Shown here piece by piece: positions 44,306 through 54,642 of a stretch of DNA of 64,000 nt (position 1 is its first letter; every line of letters starts with the position of its first letter). The stretch is taken from NCBI GenBank assembly GCA_900618795.1, contig UYJD01000003.1:1246144-1310143 (forward strand), in the 5' to 3' direction. This DNA is from Cyanodermella asteris (taxonomy: Eukaryota; Ascomycota; Lecanoromycetes; Ostropales; Stictidaceae). The translations under genes and the position numbers were made by a program. A model generated the notes under the pieces. The model was given only the letters and a program-made list of their open reading frames with translations. It had not been told where the DNA came from and ran no database searches.

Positions 44306-46409
44306 GTTCTCGAGTGGCTTCCGCGAAGGCTAAAGAGAAAGACCGATACTGGGGCTGTTGAGGGAGGGGATATGCTACCACGCCACATGAAAAGAAAAGA
44401 GAGCAGGGAACAGAGGGACAAAAGGGCTACGCGCTCTTATGAGTCGATTTGGAAGACAAAGTATGACTTTACCAACCTGCTGAACGACCTGTCAACATGA
44501 CCTTCTTTGGCCCTTCCAAGACGCTCACTTGCATAGAGGCCGTTGTGGCCCAGGATGCGCTGACATGGTTCAATTGAAGCCACGGCCATCGATAATAGGA
44601 CCAGATTAGCGTACCCACGTAAAGAATCCACTGTGGAAGAGTTGTTGGAGCGTGCCAAGCCAGCCTCTTATTAAAACGGTCGATTTTGAACGCCTCGTGG
44701 CTAACTGTGACCACGTGAAGCTCAAGCACGGGAGCGCATTGAGCCTCATCGACGAGCGTTGTAGGTGTAGGGACTCGCGCTGTGAGTGGTACATGAGCTG
44801 AAAGTGTGCTAGAACATTGGAACCAGCTTCCACAACGGTCACGGACTGAACGATGACCAGTGACCATGGATCGCGGCTGGAATTGCTTTGCCATTCAGCT
44901 CAGTCCTAGAACATTGCGCCCCCGCACGGTGTCGCCTGCTTGTCTAGTGAGCAGTGCCAAAAGTGGCGTTCGCGGTCGCGTTTTAGCGGCCATCACTTGT
45001 GCGGAGTGGAGGTATTAGTACAACATGAGAACGAACACAATGATTGTGCTAGGCTCCTCCGTGCGCAGACCTTCAGATTTGTAGCACACGCAGCTGACAA
45101 GCGGCATTCAACGATCAGTAAACGATCGTTTAAGACTCAATTGAGTCGAGGGAAGTGATCTGCTGCAGTCAAACCACTCATAGAAAGGACGCTGCCCAAC
45201 GAAAAGCAAATATCGCCGTACCTCCAGCCAATGTCACTGTACGATCAGCCTTAAATTCTCTCGGTCGGTAATGACCCTCCTGCTTTTCACAGTCTGCCGC
45301 TCGCATGCGTTGACGACTTTCCTGACCATGATCCATGGAATTGGATCTATCAATAAGCTAGGACAAGATGGTGGTTCAGCTCCGGGGTTCCCCGCAATGT
45401 GGCAGCTAAGGATGCAGGCCGCGCGGAGATTTACTGTCTGCAGAACAGGACCAATAATGAACAACAGTCAACACAAATGTAGCGAAAGGAGAAGTCGGAT
45501 CGAGGCACAGCCTCGCTCACTGTTGTTGGAACTTGATCAACAAGAGTCTATACGATATATCACTCCATCGACAAATAGAAACGGTTCGCGGGCGGTGGGC
45601 ACTCGGACCAAAAGGGACAAACAAACCACATTCTGTTGGAAAAAGCAAGTTGGTCGAGGGAGAGTGGACAATGGACGCTCTGGAAGCCTTGGGACCTTGG
45701 CTGCCATGCAAACGACTCCCATGGCCCTGGTAAGCGTCGTTGTGAGCAGTTTAGAAGGACCGCACATAGGACTGCCCTCAGCTTTCTCCCATTCTGCGTA
45801 TTCCCGATGTTCTACTCGACGGCTGGCGATGGCGCTCAGAGACACCGCCTGCACTCACACGTCCAAGCACATGCACAGACTCGGGAGATGTGCTCATTAG
45901 GGCAAAACAAGTCTCTCCCAAAACTCCGCAATATTGTCTTGAAGATCGGCAAAGATCAGTGGGCGGCTCAGCGGAGAAGTGGCCGAGCTGCATCCAGATC
46001 TCGCCAAATGCGCAGGTTTCTCACACACTTCGGGCAAACTCGGCAGCTGCTCATCACTGACTTCCTCGCCGCTCGCCCTCGACACAAAGTCTATTTGGGC
46101 AGATACACTCTTCGTCCTGCCTGTTTACTGTGATCCCGCGCCTTTCCTTTCTACTGCCTGCTTGCGACTCCATTGTGTCGACTGCTGCAACCGACTCGTT
46201 CGAGTCCCGTCGTCACTTTGCCTTCGCGCAATTGTCTCCTCTCCTCTTTGACTTTGCATTCGCTCCAGATATATGGCCCTGAACAAACGTGACATCATAC
46301 GCGAAAGACTCCTGGCGGCGGAGGACAGAATACTAGACGGAGAAGCGTTAGAAACGAGCCAGGAAACCAGACGAAAAGCCCTTGCGCGAACACTCGTCAT
46401 TGACTCACG
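44306..46409. other. Gene-poor interval, 2.1 kb
   Basis: Frames up to 209 codons are open (45271..45900) but read as noise, with all three frames open over GC-rich DNA and no domains. The final 250 bp before 46410 is probably the NRAMP leader; it is pyrimidine-rich near 46130-46250. Confidence 0.4.
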
Positions 46410-48167
46410 ATGAACTTTGCAACAAATCTTCCCTCACGAGGAAGCGTGGAAATCCGCCCACATATTGAGAATACAAGAGGAGGCTCTAATGGGCAGCAGG
46501 ACAACCCGGATAAGAAAGGGCATGTGAAGCAGACTGTCAGATTCACCGAAGGGACACGCACTAGAGCCGGCAGATTCAGATTGGCTCCAATAACTCAAAC
46601 GGTGGGAGATCCCACAGATGATGCTGCCACGGCATTCAACCCATCGAGAATCCCGACAGATTCTCCACTCCTAGCATGGCTTCCATCGCCGCTCAGGAAG
46701 GGCCTCCTGTCAGCCCGCAAGCTGTTGCGATTTATCGGACCAGGTTTCATGGTCGCGGTCGCCTACATTGATCCGGGCAATTACTCCACCGATGTTTCTG
46801 CCGGAGCTCAGACCAGATACCAACATTTATTCGTCATCCTCATGTCCAACATCTTTGCGGTCGTCCTGCAATCGCTTGCGATCCGGCTCGGAACAGTGAC
46901 TGGAATGGATCTTGCCCAGAACTGCCGTGCTCATTTACCTAAATGGCTGAATTGGGTTCTCTGGGTTTTTGCTGAAGCTGCTATTATTGCTACCGACATT
47001 GCAGAGGTCATAGGAAGTGCCATAGCTCTGAATCTGCTCGGCAACGTTCCTTTGGTTGCGGGTTGCGCCATTAGCATCGTGGAGGTTCTTGTTATTCTGA
47101 TCTTCTACAAGCCAAACGGGTCCATGCGGGGTCTCAAACTTTTCGAGTACGGTATGGTTGCTTTAGTACTGGCCGTTGTCGTGTGCTTCTGCATTCAACT
47201 TAGTCTTATTACCGGAACCACTGCAGGAGAAGTCCTGCATGGCTACATTCCCTCTGCTGCTGTGGCCTCCGGTCAGGGCATTTATCTGAGCTGCGGTATC
47301 CTTGGGGCTACCGTCATGCCACATTCGTTGTATCTTGGCTCTGGTGTCTGCAAACCTCGCTGTCGCGAATTTGATGAGAAAGCAGCTGCCGAACGACGAA
47401 GACAACGAGCGATTGACACCGCTGCTTCGAGCGAGGCAACTCTGACCTCGGTCAGTACTCATGACGATGCTCACGCCGACAAGATCACGTACAAGCCCTC
47501 GATGGCGGCCATCAAGCATTGCTTGACTGTCAGCACCGTCGAGCTTATTCTGTCCCTTTGCATTTTTGCGCTCTTCGTGAACAGTGCCATTCTCATCACT
47601 GCTGGCGCTAGTTTATACGGAAACAACGCCGCCGCAGATGCCGATTTGTTCGGTATCTTTGACCTTTTGGCCGAGAGCATCTCTCGTGGAGCAGCTATCG
47701 TCTTCGCCCTTGCTCTGCTTCTGTCGGGTCTCAGCGCAGGGATTGTTTGCACGATAGCAGGCCAGATGGTGTCTGAGGGTGCGATCAATTGGACAGTCAA
47801 GCCTTGGATACGTCAGCTAATGACACGGACGTTGAGCATTATTCCCAGCATCATCGTCGCCGGAGCCGTGGGAAAAGATGGATTGAACGCAGCTCTGAAC
47901 GGCAGTCAAGTCGCGCTTAGCGTCATTTTGCCTTTCGTCAGTGCCCCGCTAGTGTACTTCACCTGCAGAAACAAGTACATGACGGTCGGTGGGCCCCGGC
48001 GCCGTGGTGGTGACATTAGTGCCGGAGAGTCCTTTGACATTGACGATGAGCCAAAGGTCGGCATGAGGAATCATTGGATCGTCAGTGCACTGGCAATCGC
48101 CATCTGGCTCATTATTGTCGTTATGAACGTGGCGCTTCTCGTGTTCGTTGGACTGGGTCTCGACTGA
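46410..48167 (+). CDS. NRAMP divalent metal transporter (Smf-type)
   Basis: A single exon of 585 aa with about 11-12 membrane segments after a 100-residue cytosolic N-terminus. The first transmembrane segment has the metal-site motif DPGN at residues 121-124, and the sixth has GATVMPHSLYLGSG (about residue 300), which supplies the conserved Ala and Met of the site. A typical hydrophilic loop with many Arg and Glu residues follows (about 320-365). Family knowledge: NRAMP/Smf proteins import Mn2+, Fe2+ and related ions with protons, at the plasma membrane or from endosomes or vacuoles. Which of these applies is not visible in the sequence. It converges on DRS1, with 206 bp between stop codons. 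Confidence 0.94.
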   Translation: MNFATNLPSRGSVEIRPHIENTRGGSNGQQDNPDKKGHVKQTVRFTEGTRTRAGRFRLAPITQTVGDPTDDAATAFNPSRIPTDSPLLAWLPSPLRKGLLSARKLLRFIGPGFMVAVAYIDPGNYSTDVSAGAQTRYQHLFVILMSNIFAVVLQSLAIRLGTVTGMDLAQNCRAHLPKWLNWVLWVFAEAAIIATDIAEVIGSAIALNLLGNVPLVAGCAISIVEVLVILIFYKPNGSMRGLKLFEYGMVALVLAVVVCFCIQLSLITGTTAGEVLHGYIPSAAVASGQGIYLSCGILGATVMPHSLYLGSGVCKPRCREFDEKAAAERRRQRAIDTAASSEATLTSVSTHDDAHADKITYKPSMAAIKHCLTVSTVELILSLCIFALFVNSAILITAGASLYGNNAAADADLFGIFDLLAESISRGAAIVFALALLLSGLSAGIVCTIAGQMVSEGAINWTVKPWIRQLMTRTLSIIPSIIVAGAVGKDGLNAALNGSQVALSVILPFVSAPLVYFTCRNKYMTVGGPRRRGGDISAGESFDIDDEPKVGMRNHWIVSALAIAIWLIIVVMNVALLVFVGLGLD

Positions 48168-48373
48168 ACGCAAAAGAGGACAACTGCCTGGAATGTCTGA
48201 CGATCTACCTGGTGACCTCACCTACTTATGTATATACCTATTTCGGTACTTATGATGAACGATGATAATGGACAGGTACAGCTTGTATGCTGCTTGAAGA
48301 ATGATAGTTTTATGCTTGCTTGCAGACAGTTGTGGGCTCACATAATTCAGCTTGCGCCGTCTGCTACTGTGAC

Positions 48374-50719
48374 CTATTTCCCACCTTTGCGCTTAGGCTT
48401 GACAGTCTTCGACTTCGTTTTCGAGCCTCCTCCCCTTTCCTTCCCCTTCAAGGTCGTCCCCTTCAGGCTCTTCAGACCTCTCTCATCTTTCCCCTTCTTC
48501 CACACCCTGCCTTCTTTCCTCTCCCTTGTATCATCCAACTTCTTTTTATCCTTGTTACTCAGCTTCAGCGTCTTCTTCTTGTTCACCACTCCATTGATCG
48601 CATCGATCCCGGCCTGCTTCGCCACAAGCTTCTCCCTCTGCGTCTGGAACCAGTCTCGCTTGGGGCGAGCCATGATCTCTGACTCGTGATTAATCATGTT
48701 CTCACCTTTGCGGACCTGCATTTCGACGGCCTGGAGTTGACGTTCCTCCTTTTCTTCCTTCAGGAGCTCTTCGACATCAGTGTCAAGAGCGGAGATCTTG
48801 CTAGCCCATTCGTCGGCGGTTGCGGGCTCAATGACGCGAGAGACGATCTTGGCGCCTTGAGCTTTCCCGGAGCGGACGGCGGCTTTGACGACTTTGCAGT
48901 CCGTCTCGGCTGCAATGGTACAGGCGCGGCCGCTGCGTCCAGCACGCGCGGTACGACCGACACGATGGAGATAGATCTCGTGCGTTTGCGGTGCTTCGTA
49001 GTTGATGACAGAGTCGACGCCTTTGATATCTAGACCTCGAGATGCGACGTCCGTGCAGAGAAGATGTGTTATTGTGCCGGCTCGAAAAGCTTCGACGCTG
49101 GCGATACGTTGCTCCTGGCTCAGTGAGCCGTGAAGCTCGCCAACTTTCAAGCCGCAGAGACCAAAGATCACGCGCACTCGATGCGCCTCTTTCTTTTGTC
49201 GGAAGAAGATGATGCAGCGGTCGGTGTAGACATTAGTGCAGAGATGTAGGAGAACGGCGAGACGCTTGTCCTCACGACCAGGTCGAAGACGAACAAACTC
49301 CTGAGTAAGCGTCCCGACAGTTTGCTTGCGGGCGTCGACCATCAAACGAACAGGCTTATTCAAGCCGACCCTGATCAGCTTGTCGACAGTGTTTGTCATG
49401 GTGGCTGAGAACAGCATGGTTTGCCGAGATCGAGGAATGGTAGTCAGAATCTCGTTCAATTCGTCCGAGAAACCATCTTCCAGCATTCTGTCGGCTTCAT
49501 CGAGGACCAAGATCTCGAGCGTGTCGATTGTGAAGCTGGCCGAGTTGCGCATATGGTCGATGAAACGACCAGGCGTGGCAATAATGACATCCGGACGCTG
49601 CTTAAGGATGTTTTCCTGCTCTCGCAGACTGAAACCACCCACAAGCTGACAGAATGTGATGTCCGTGAAACTCGCAAGCTTCTTGGCGACATTGAAACAC
49701 TGGACTGCAAGCTCACGTGTAGGCATGAGAATAGCCACGCGACTTGTGGGAACCTTCTTGGGTCTGTACAGTAATCGTTCAAGAATCGGAATCATGAACG
49801 CTCCGGTCTTTCCTGAACCAGTGACTGCACCTCCGACCACATCTTTGCCCATGAGCGCAACAGGGATAGTCTTAGCTTGAATGGGTGTTGGTATCGAGAA
49901 GCCAATGGAAGCCAAACCGCGTAATATGGGTCGCGACAGAGACATTCCTTGAAACGAAACCGTGACATCTTTCGTGGTCTTGTCTTTGGGATCGCTTTTC
50001 TCCTCGGGCGCAAAAAAGGCATCTTGCCTGGCTTTCTCTTCTGCATCCTCTTGGTCTTGATCGGAATCCCCGCTGTCTGCCTCATTGTCGATGTCAGGGT
50101 GATCGGCGTCCATGTCGTCGGCAATGTCTCCATCCTCTGAATCTTCGGCATCTTCGTCCTGCTCTTGATCGCTGTCGAGCTCCTCCCCTAGTGGTACACC
50201 TAGACCAAAGCCTTCGCCGTCTTCTTCTTCTTCCTCCTCTTCGTCCACCAGAGCTTCGTCCTCGTCTTCTGGAATTTCGGTATCGTCGTCTCCGTTCAAA
50301 ACCGCATCATCCTCACCCTCGGCGGTTTCGCCCTTGTCTGACTTTTTTTGTCGCCTGGCAATCAGATCATCCATATCCACCCCTTTCTTGGCGGACGGCT
50401 TCGTCGCATCTTGGAGCCAGCCATCGAAATCCTCCGTCACACCAGCATCAGCCCCGACCTCGAAATCGAAGTCAGAATCCAACGCGCCGTCCTCTTCTCC
50501 GCCCTTATCGGCCCACCCGGCATCCTCGTCTTCGTCGTTTGTCTCGTCGGCCTGCTTCTTGTATTTCTTGCTCTTTACTTTATCTGCTTTAGACGCTTCC
50601 GGTCCTCGCTTTCGCTTCTTCGAAGGTGCTTCGGCGACAATGTTCTGCTCGTCGGGTACTTCGTCATCTGACTCGATCGTCAAGACAAAGTCCTCTTCTA
50701 GGGTGCGTCCAGGTGCCAT
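48374..50719 (-). CDS. DRS1: ATP-dependent DEAD-box RNA helicase, DRS1/DDX27 type
   Basis: An intronless 781-aa protein. The N-terminal 250 residues are acidic, with long Glu/Asp runs and KKRKR nuclear-type signals. The helicase core has the full motif set: Q motif (GFSIPTPIQ), I (TGSGKT), Ia (PTRELA), Ib (TPGR), II (DEAD, about residue 408), III (SAT), V (RGLD) and VI (HRVGRTAR). The C-terminus is Lys-rich with Gly/Lys tracts. Family knowledge: Drs1 unwinds RNA during assembly of the large ribosomal subunit in the nucleolus. It is assigned to DRS1 rather than other DEAD proteins by the acidic N-terminus, the [16 protein letters not shown] block ahead of the Q motif and the C-terminal DWFQTQREK segment. 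The window also holds UTP10, another ribosome-biogenesis gene. Confidence 0.93.
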   Translation of the reverse strand: MAPGRTLEEDFVLTIESDDEVPDEQNIVAEAPSKKRKRGPEASKADKVKSKKYKKQADETNDEDEDAGWADKGGEEDGALDSDFDFEVGADAGVTEDFDGWLQDATKPSAKKGVDMDDLIARRQKKSDKGETAEGEDDAVLNGDDDTEIPEDEDEALVDEEEEEEEDGEGFGLGVPLGEELDSDQEQDEDAEDSEDGDIADDMDADHPDIDNEADSGDSDQDQEDAEEKARQDAFFAPEEKSDPKDKTTKDVTVSFQGMSLSRPILRGLASIGFSIPTPIQAKTIPVALMGKDVVGGAVTGSGKTGAFMIPILERLLYRPKKVPTSRVAILMPTRELAVQCFNVAKKLASFTDITFCQLVGGFSLREQENILKQRPDVIIATPGRFIDHMRNSASFTIDTLEILVLDEADRMLEDGFSDELNEILTTIPRSRQTMLFSATMTNTVDKLIRVGLNKPVRLMVDARKQTVGTLTQEFVRLRPGREDKRLAVLLHLCTNVYTDRCIIFFRQKKEAHRVRVIFGLCGLKVGELHGSLSQEQRIASVEAFRAGTITHLLCTDVASRGLDIKGVDSVINYEAPQTHEIYLHRVGRTARAGRSGRACTIAAETDCKVVKAAVRSGKAQGAKIVSRVIEPATADEWASKISALDTDVEELLKEEKEERQLQAVEMQVRKGENMINHESEIMARPKRDWFQTQREKLVAKQAGIDAINGVVNKKKTLKLSNKDKKKLDDTRERKEGRVWKKGKDERGLKSLKGTTLKGKERGGGSKTKSKTVKPKRKGGK

Positions 50720-51352
50720 TGCGTCATGAAAAAGGTGGTGTGGCCTCTCAGTGTGGTGCGGTGCTCAGTCCAACTATCTAACGAGGGCTGCTCCAAAACT
50801 TTTTGCGAGGAGCAGCATGATCGGCGACTGACGGAACTGAACTCCGATTGAAGCATAGATTGGCTCTGGAAGCTCCTATGGAACCCCTCTAGTTCATTGC
50901 GACCTGCCTGATGTCGGTCAAGGTCCTTGTGCTACGAAAGACTAGTCTCCATGCCAAACTCGAGTCAAGAAGACGTACAATGCGTTGTACGACACGCATA
51001 TCTGTTGCTCTCAGTGCATAGAGTACATCCGGCGTGCAACCGAGTGTCGTCAGCACCGTCGGTGACAACATGACCCCGACCATCTGGTTTCGCATCTAAC
51101 TTACTTCCAAAGGATGCTTACAAAATGCGGTCGGACGTGCTGAAGCTTCAATGAGCCTGCTCAAGTGTTATGTTGGTTCTTTACCAGCCGCTTTCCGTCA
51201 CTATGCGCTGCGAGATCGGGCCATCTATCATTGGTTAAAACTTTCAATTCCGCCTCTTCTCGAGCACTCTCTTTTTGCTGTCTCCCTCCACACTCAGATC
51301 CGGGGTAAACTTCTCCATCTCCTGTACCTATTTGCAAAACACTGCGGTCGTT
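50720..51352. promoter_or_regulatory. Divergent promoter between DRS1 and the MFS transporter
   Basis: A 633-bp interval with starts pointing outward. No gene seen. The MFS frame is open back to 51275, but the start is taken at the ATG at 51353. Confidence 0.4.
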
Positions 51353-52890
51353 ATGGCGACCACTCATTCCTCTACCAATGCCTCGGACGTTGCTATCAAC
51401 AGCTCTCAGAATATGGAAGCATTCGAAATCGACTCCGAGCCCACCAATGTCTCCGAACTTGCTCCTGCCGACCGGGGTCGAGCCGCATGGTTGTTCCTGA
51501 TTAGTGGATTCGTGGTCGAGGCTCTTATCTGGGGTAAGCTATGCATGTCAAACCCGAAACAATCTTGCTGATTTCAACCCGGCTTTGCATTTTCCTTCGG
51601 TGTCATGCAAGAATACTATTCCAGTCACCCGCTCTTCGAAGGCGTCGAGGGCATCGCAACAATAGGCTCGACCGCAACAGTAAGAAACAAATCTTGTTTC
51701 CATCTGCGTGAGAATCATGCCTGACGGTATTCAGGGCGTCATGTACTTTGCTGCTCCCATCTACGTGGGCCTATTGGTCCCGTTTCCAAATCTGCTCCGC
51801 TGGTTCGTAGTAGGTGGACCGCTCATAGTCGCACTGTCGATGATCGGTTCTTCATTCTCCAACGACGTTCCGTCTCTGGTTGCCACTCAAGGTGTATTGT
51901 ATGCCATCGGAGGCGGCATGGTTCATTCTCCGGCCGTCGCTTTGATCGACCAATGGTTTGTCCAGCGCAAAGGTCTGGCGTTTGGAATCTTCTTGGGAGG
52001 TAGCGGCGCCGCAGGCGTCATCTTCCCCCTTGCCATCAGTGCCTCGTTGGAGAAGTTTGGATTCCGAAACGTGTTGCGAGGGTACGCAATAATCGTCTTG
52101 GTCATGATGATTCCCTGCACGTGGTACATCAGACCAAGAGTGCCTGCGTCGAGAACTCGGAGGCTGGATCTGAGCTTCGTCGTCAGCCCACAGTTTATGG
52201 CCTTGCAGCTTGGAAATGTAAGTTTGAGATTTCGGGACTCACCCGTGATTCCCATCATATCTGTGCTCACAACGTCCAGATCGTCCAAGGCCTTGGTCTC
52301 TTCATCCCAGCCCTTTACCTTCCCACCTACGCCCGCTCCCTCGGCGCCCCCTACCTAACCTCCGCCCTCACCTCCGTGACCTACAACATCGCCGTCATGT
52401 TCGGCTCGATCGTGACGGGCCTCCTTACTGATCGCCTGCACGTGACCACCGTAATCACCCTCGGCACCACCGTCTCCGCCCTCGCCGTCTTCCTGCTCTG
52501 GGGCTTCTCTGCCAATTTGGCCATCCTCTTCGTCTTCAGTCTCTGCTACGGCTTCACCGCCGGCGGCTCGAGCAGCGCCTGGCCCGGCATTGTCAGGCTG
52601 GTGCAGAGAAAGGTGCAGCACGCGGATACGGGACTGGTGCTGGGGTTTCTGAGTGCCGGGAGAGGAATTGGCAATGTGGTCGGTGGGCCCATTAGCGGTG
52701 CTTTGATCTCGGCGGCGGGGATGAGGAGTTGGGATTGGGGGTATGAGAGTGTTTATGGACCCTTGATTGTGTTCACTGGCGTGACGGTCTTGTGTGGTGG
52801 TCTTTCCATCTTGGTAAGTCGAAGTGAGACGTACTTTGGAGAACGTGCTGACAGTGTTAATAGTCGCGGATCAAGCCAGGGTTTATGTAA
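51353..52890 (+). CDS. MFS transporter, monocarboxylate-permease type
   Basis: Five exons in my model: 51353..51533, 51582..51679, 51735..52217, 52280..52813 and 52864..52890, about 440 aa. A short cytosolic N-terminus leads into 11-12 membrane segments. MCT-like hallmarks are FAFSFGVMQEYYSSHP after the first membrane segment and the middle block GVLYAIGGGMVHSPAVALID followed by QRKGLAFGIFLGGSGAAGV. The family carries lactate, pyruvate and other carboxylates or nicotinate-like acids with protons; many fungal copies have unknown substrates. Intron 1 is abnormal: the frame and family sequence want the exon to restart at 51582, but the bases before it are CG, not AG. The next in-frame AG (exon from 51612) would drop ten conserved residues. 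The last exon codes for only eight residues. Confidence 0.8.
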
Positions 52891-54316
52891 CGGCGCACAT
52901 CTCGATCATGGCCAATCAGATCAAAGGTGGGAACTGATTGAGCGCTCGACGAAAGTGCCCCAATTTGCTTCCTGTCCATGAGATGATGATAATTCAAATG
53001 GGATTACGCTTCGCACTCCAGGAAAATGGCAACAGAAAGACCCCCCATGATGTCGGTCTCTTCTCGAGGACGACCTTACGTGCAATCGCAAGGAGTTTGT
53101 ATAGACCCTACCGAGACGAAAAAGCAAATCGTGTCGATGAACCCAACAAGTCAAGGACCCCAATCATACTGCTCGATGTTGACAGAGTCCAGCTCCATGT
53201 CTTCAATACCGTGATGTTGCCGAGCCGATTTCATATATTGCCCTGCCATTTCAAGGCCGCGGGAAAAAAAATCCAGACACAGTGTGGGCTTGCCAATCAG
53301 TCCCGAAACAGACGAAAGGGAGGAGAACATTGGAAAAAGAAAGCACTGAGCACGGCGTACTTATGTGGAGCGACAACAGCCGCGATGAGTCTGTCCTTAT
53401 CAGCCAATGGCCATCGAGCTCCACAGCGATTGACAATGCACAGCTACATGATGCATGTCTCTGACAAGACATGGCTCGATGGATGATAAGAGGTACCCGT
53501 CCTCAAGGACCACCCAGAGCTCTCAATTTGGCCTTTATCGACACTGGATCTCGACGAATGGCGGGCTGTCGTTTCTTGTACAGTTGTATCTCGGCCACAA
53601 CGCACAGATCTGCACGATTTACGGACTATCAAGGTTGATGTTTGCAGCGCGTGCAGGCAAAGAAATAGACACCGGAGGGACATTGCGTGTCGCGTTTCGT
53701 TGTCTCAGATTAGCATCGTACCTATCAACCGCATGGAGAAAAGGAGGCCTGTCGAGCAAATGAACATCTTTCCTCCTATCTTTCCGTATCTTGACTGGAC
53801 CGGAAGCCCCCTCAGCAAGTTCTCCGCACTCCGGAGCTCCTCATGATTGGGGGCGTGCCGGGAGGTTTGATCTGGAAAAGGAGGAACCGGTCTCTCCGCG
53901 TGGGGAGGGCACCCTTTTCCCCAGACCTCGAAGGACGCGGTTGCATTGAGGCAAATTACATGCAACTCTGATTCGTCGAATCATGGCAGATAGATAATGA
54001 GGACAAGGCGCAGCCTCTTCCCCAGAGTCTCGGTCGGCCGGGGGAAGGTTGCAAGTGTGTATGAAAGATCGGGCATGTGGCTAGAGATGGAATTGATCTT
54101 TACCCAAAAGAAGATGCGGGGAATCATCCATGTGAAGGCTGATAAAAATAAAGAAAAGACTCAAACACCGACACGCCACGTCCTTTGCAAACAGCAGTCA
54201 AAGCAAAACCACGAGACAGATGAGCGATTGGACGGCAACACCAAAGAGCGTGGAGAGCCTCGCGTTTCCTCGCTGTACCGCTCAGCCGAACAAGTCCCTT
54301 ATCGCATCGACCCGCC

Positions 54317-54350
54317 GGGGGGGGGGGCAGGGGGGCAGAGCGCCGGGGGG
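54317..54350 (+). repeat. G-run cluster (possible G-quadruplex)
   Basis: Three G runs of 11, 6 and 6 bases lie within 34 bp. The long first run can supply two tracts, so the sequence fits a four-tract quadruplex pattern on the plus strand. Homopolymer length in such tracts is prone to sequencing error. Confidence 0.6.
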
Positions 54351-54464
54351 CAAATCAGCGGGCCAGCTCGCCCAAGTCACGCCATGCAGGCCGCCAGTTG
54401 CATGCCACACAAAAAAAAAAACAAAACACGGCCGGACTGGAATCCACAGGAGCGTATCAGAGCC

Positions 54465-54642
54465 CTATCTATCTCTATCAGTTCCTGCAAGCAGAATGGA
54501 GATAAGCACGCTGTAATATCTATGGTCGCAGATAATAATAAAAAAATAAAAACCAAGCTGGCGAGCCTGGCGCAGATAACGCAGAGTTTCCTGCTGTTTT
54601 ATCTCTGGCGTGCTTCCTGATGCTACCGCGTACTACTTATCG
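54465..54642. promoter_or_regulatory. Cluster of HGATAR sites (GATA-factor binding consensus)
   Basis: Eight matches to HGATAR on either strand: 54465-54470, 54469-54474 and 54475-54480 (minus), 54500-54505, 54530-54535 and 54574-54579 (plus), 54599-54604 and 54637-54642 (minus). About one match per 340 bp is expected for random sequence of even composition. This consensus is what AreA, whose gene lies 5.4 kb to the right, and related factors bind. No gene start is identified beside it. Confidence 0.5.

Noticed and set aside
45271-45900. A 209-codon plus-strand frame upstream of the NRAMP gene
   Set aside because: No domain, mixed composition, and other frames open across the same span.
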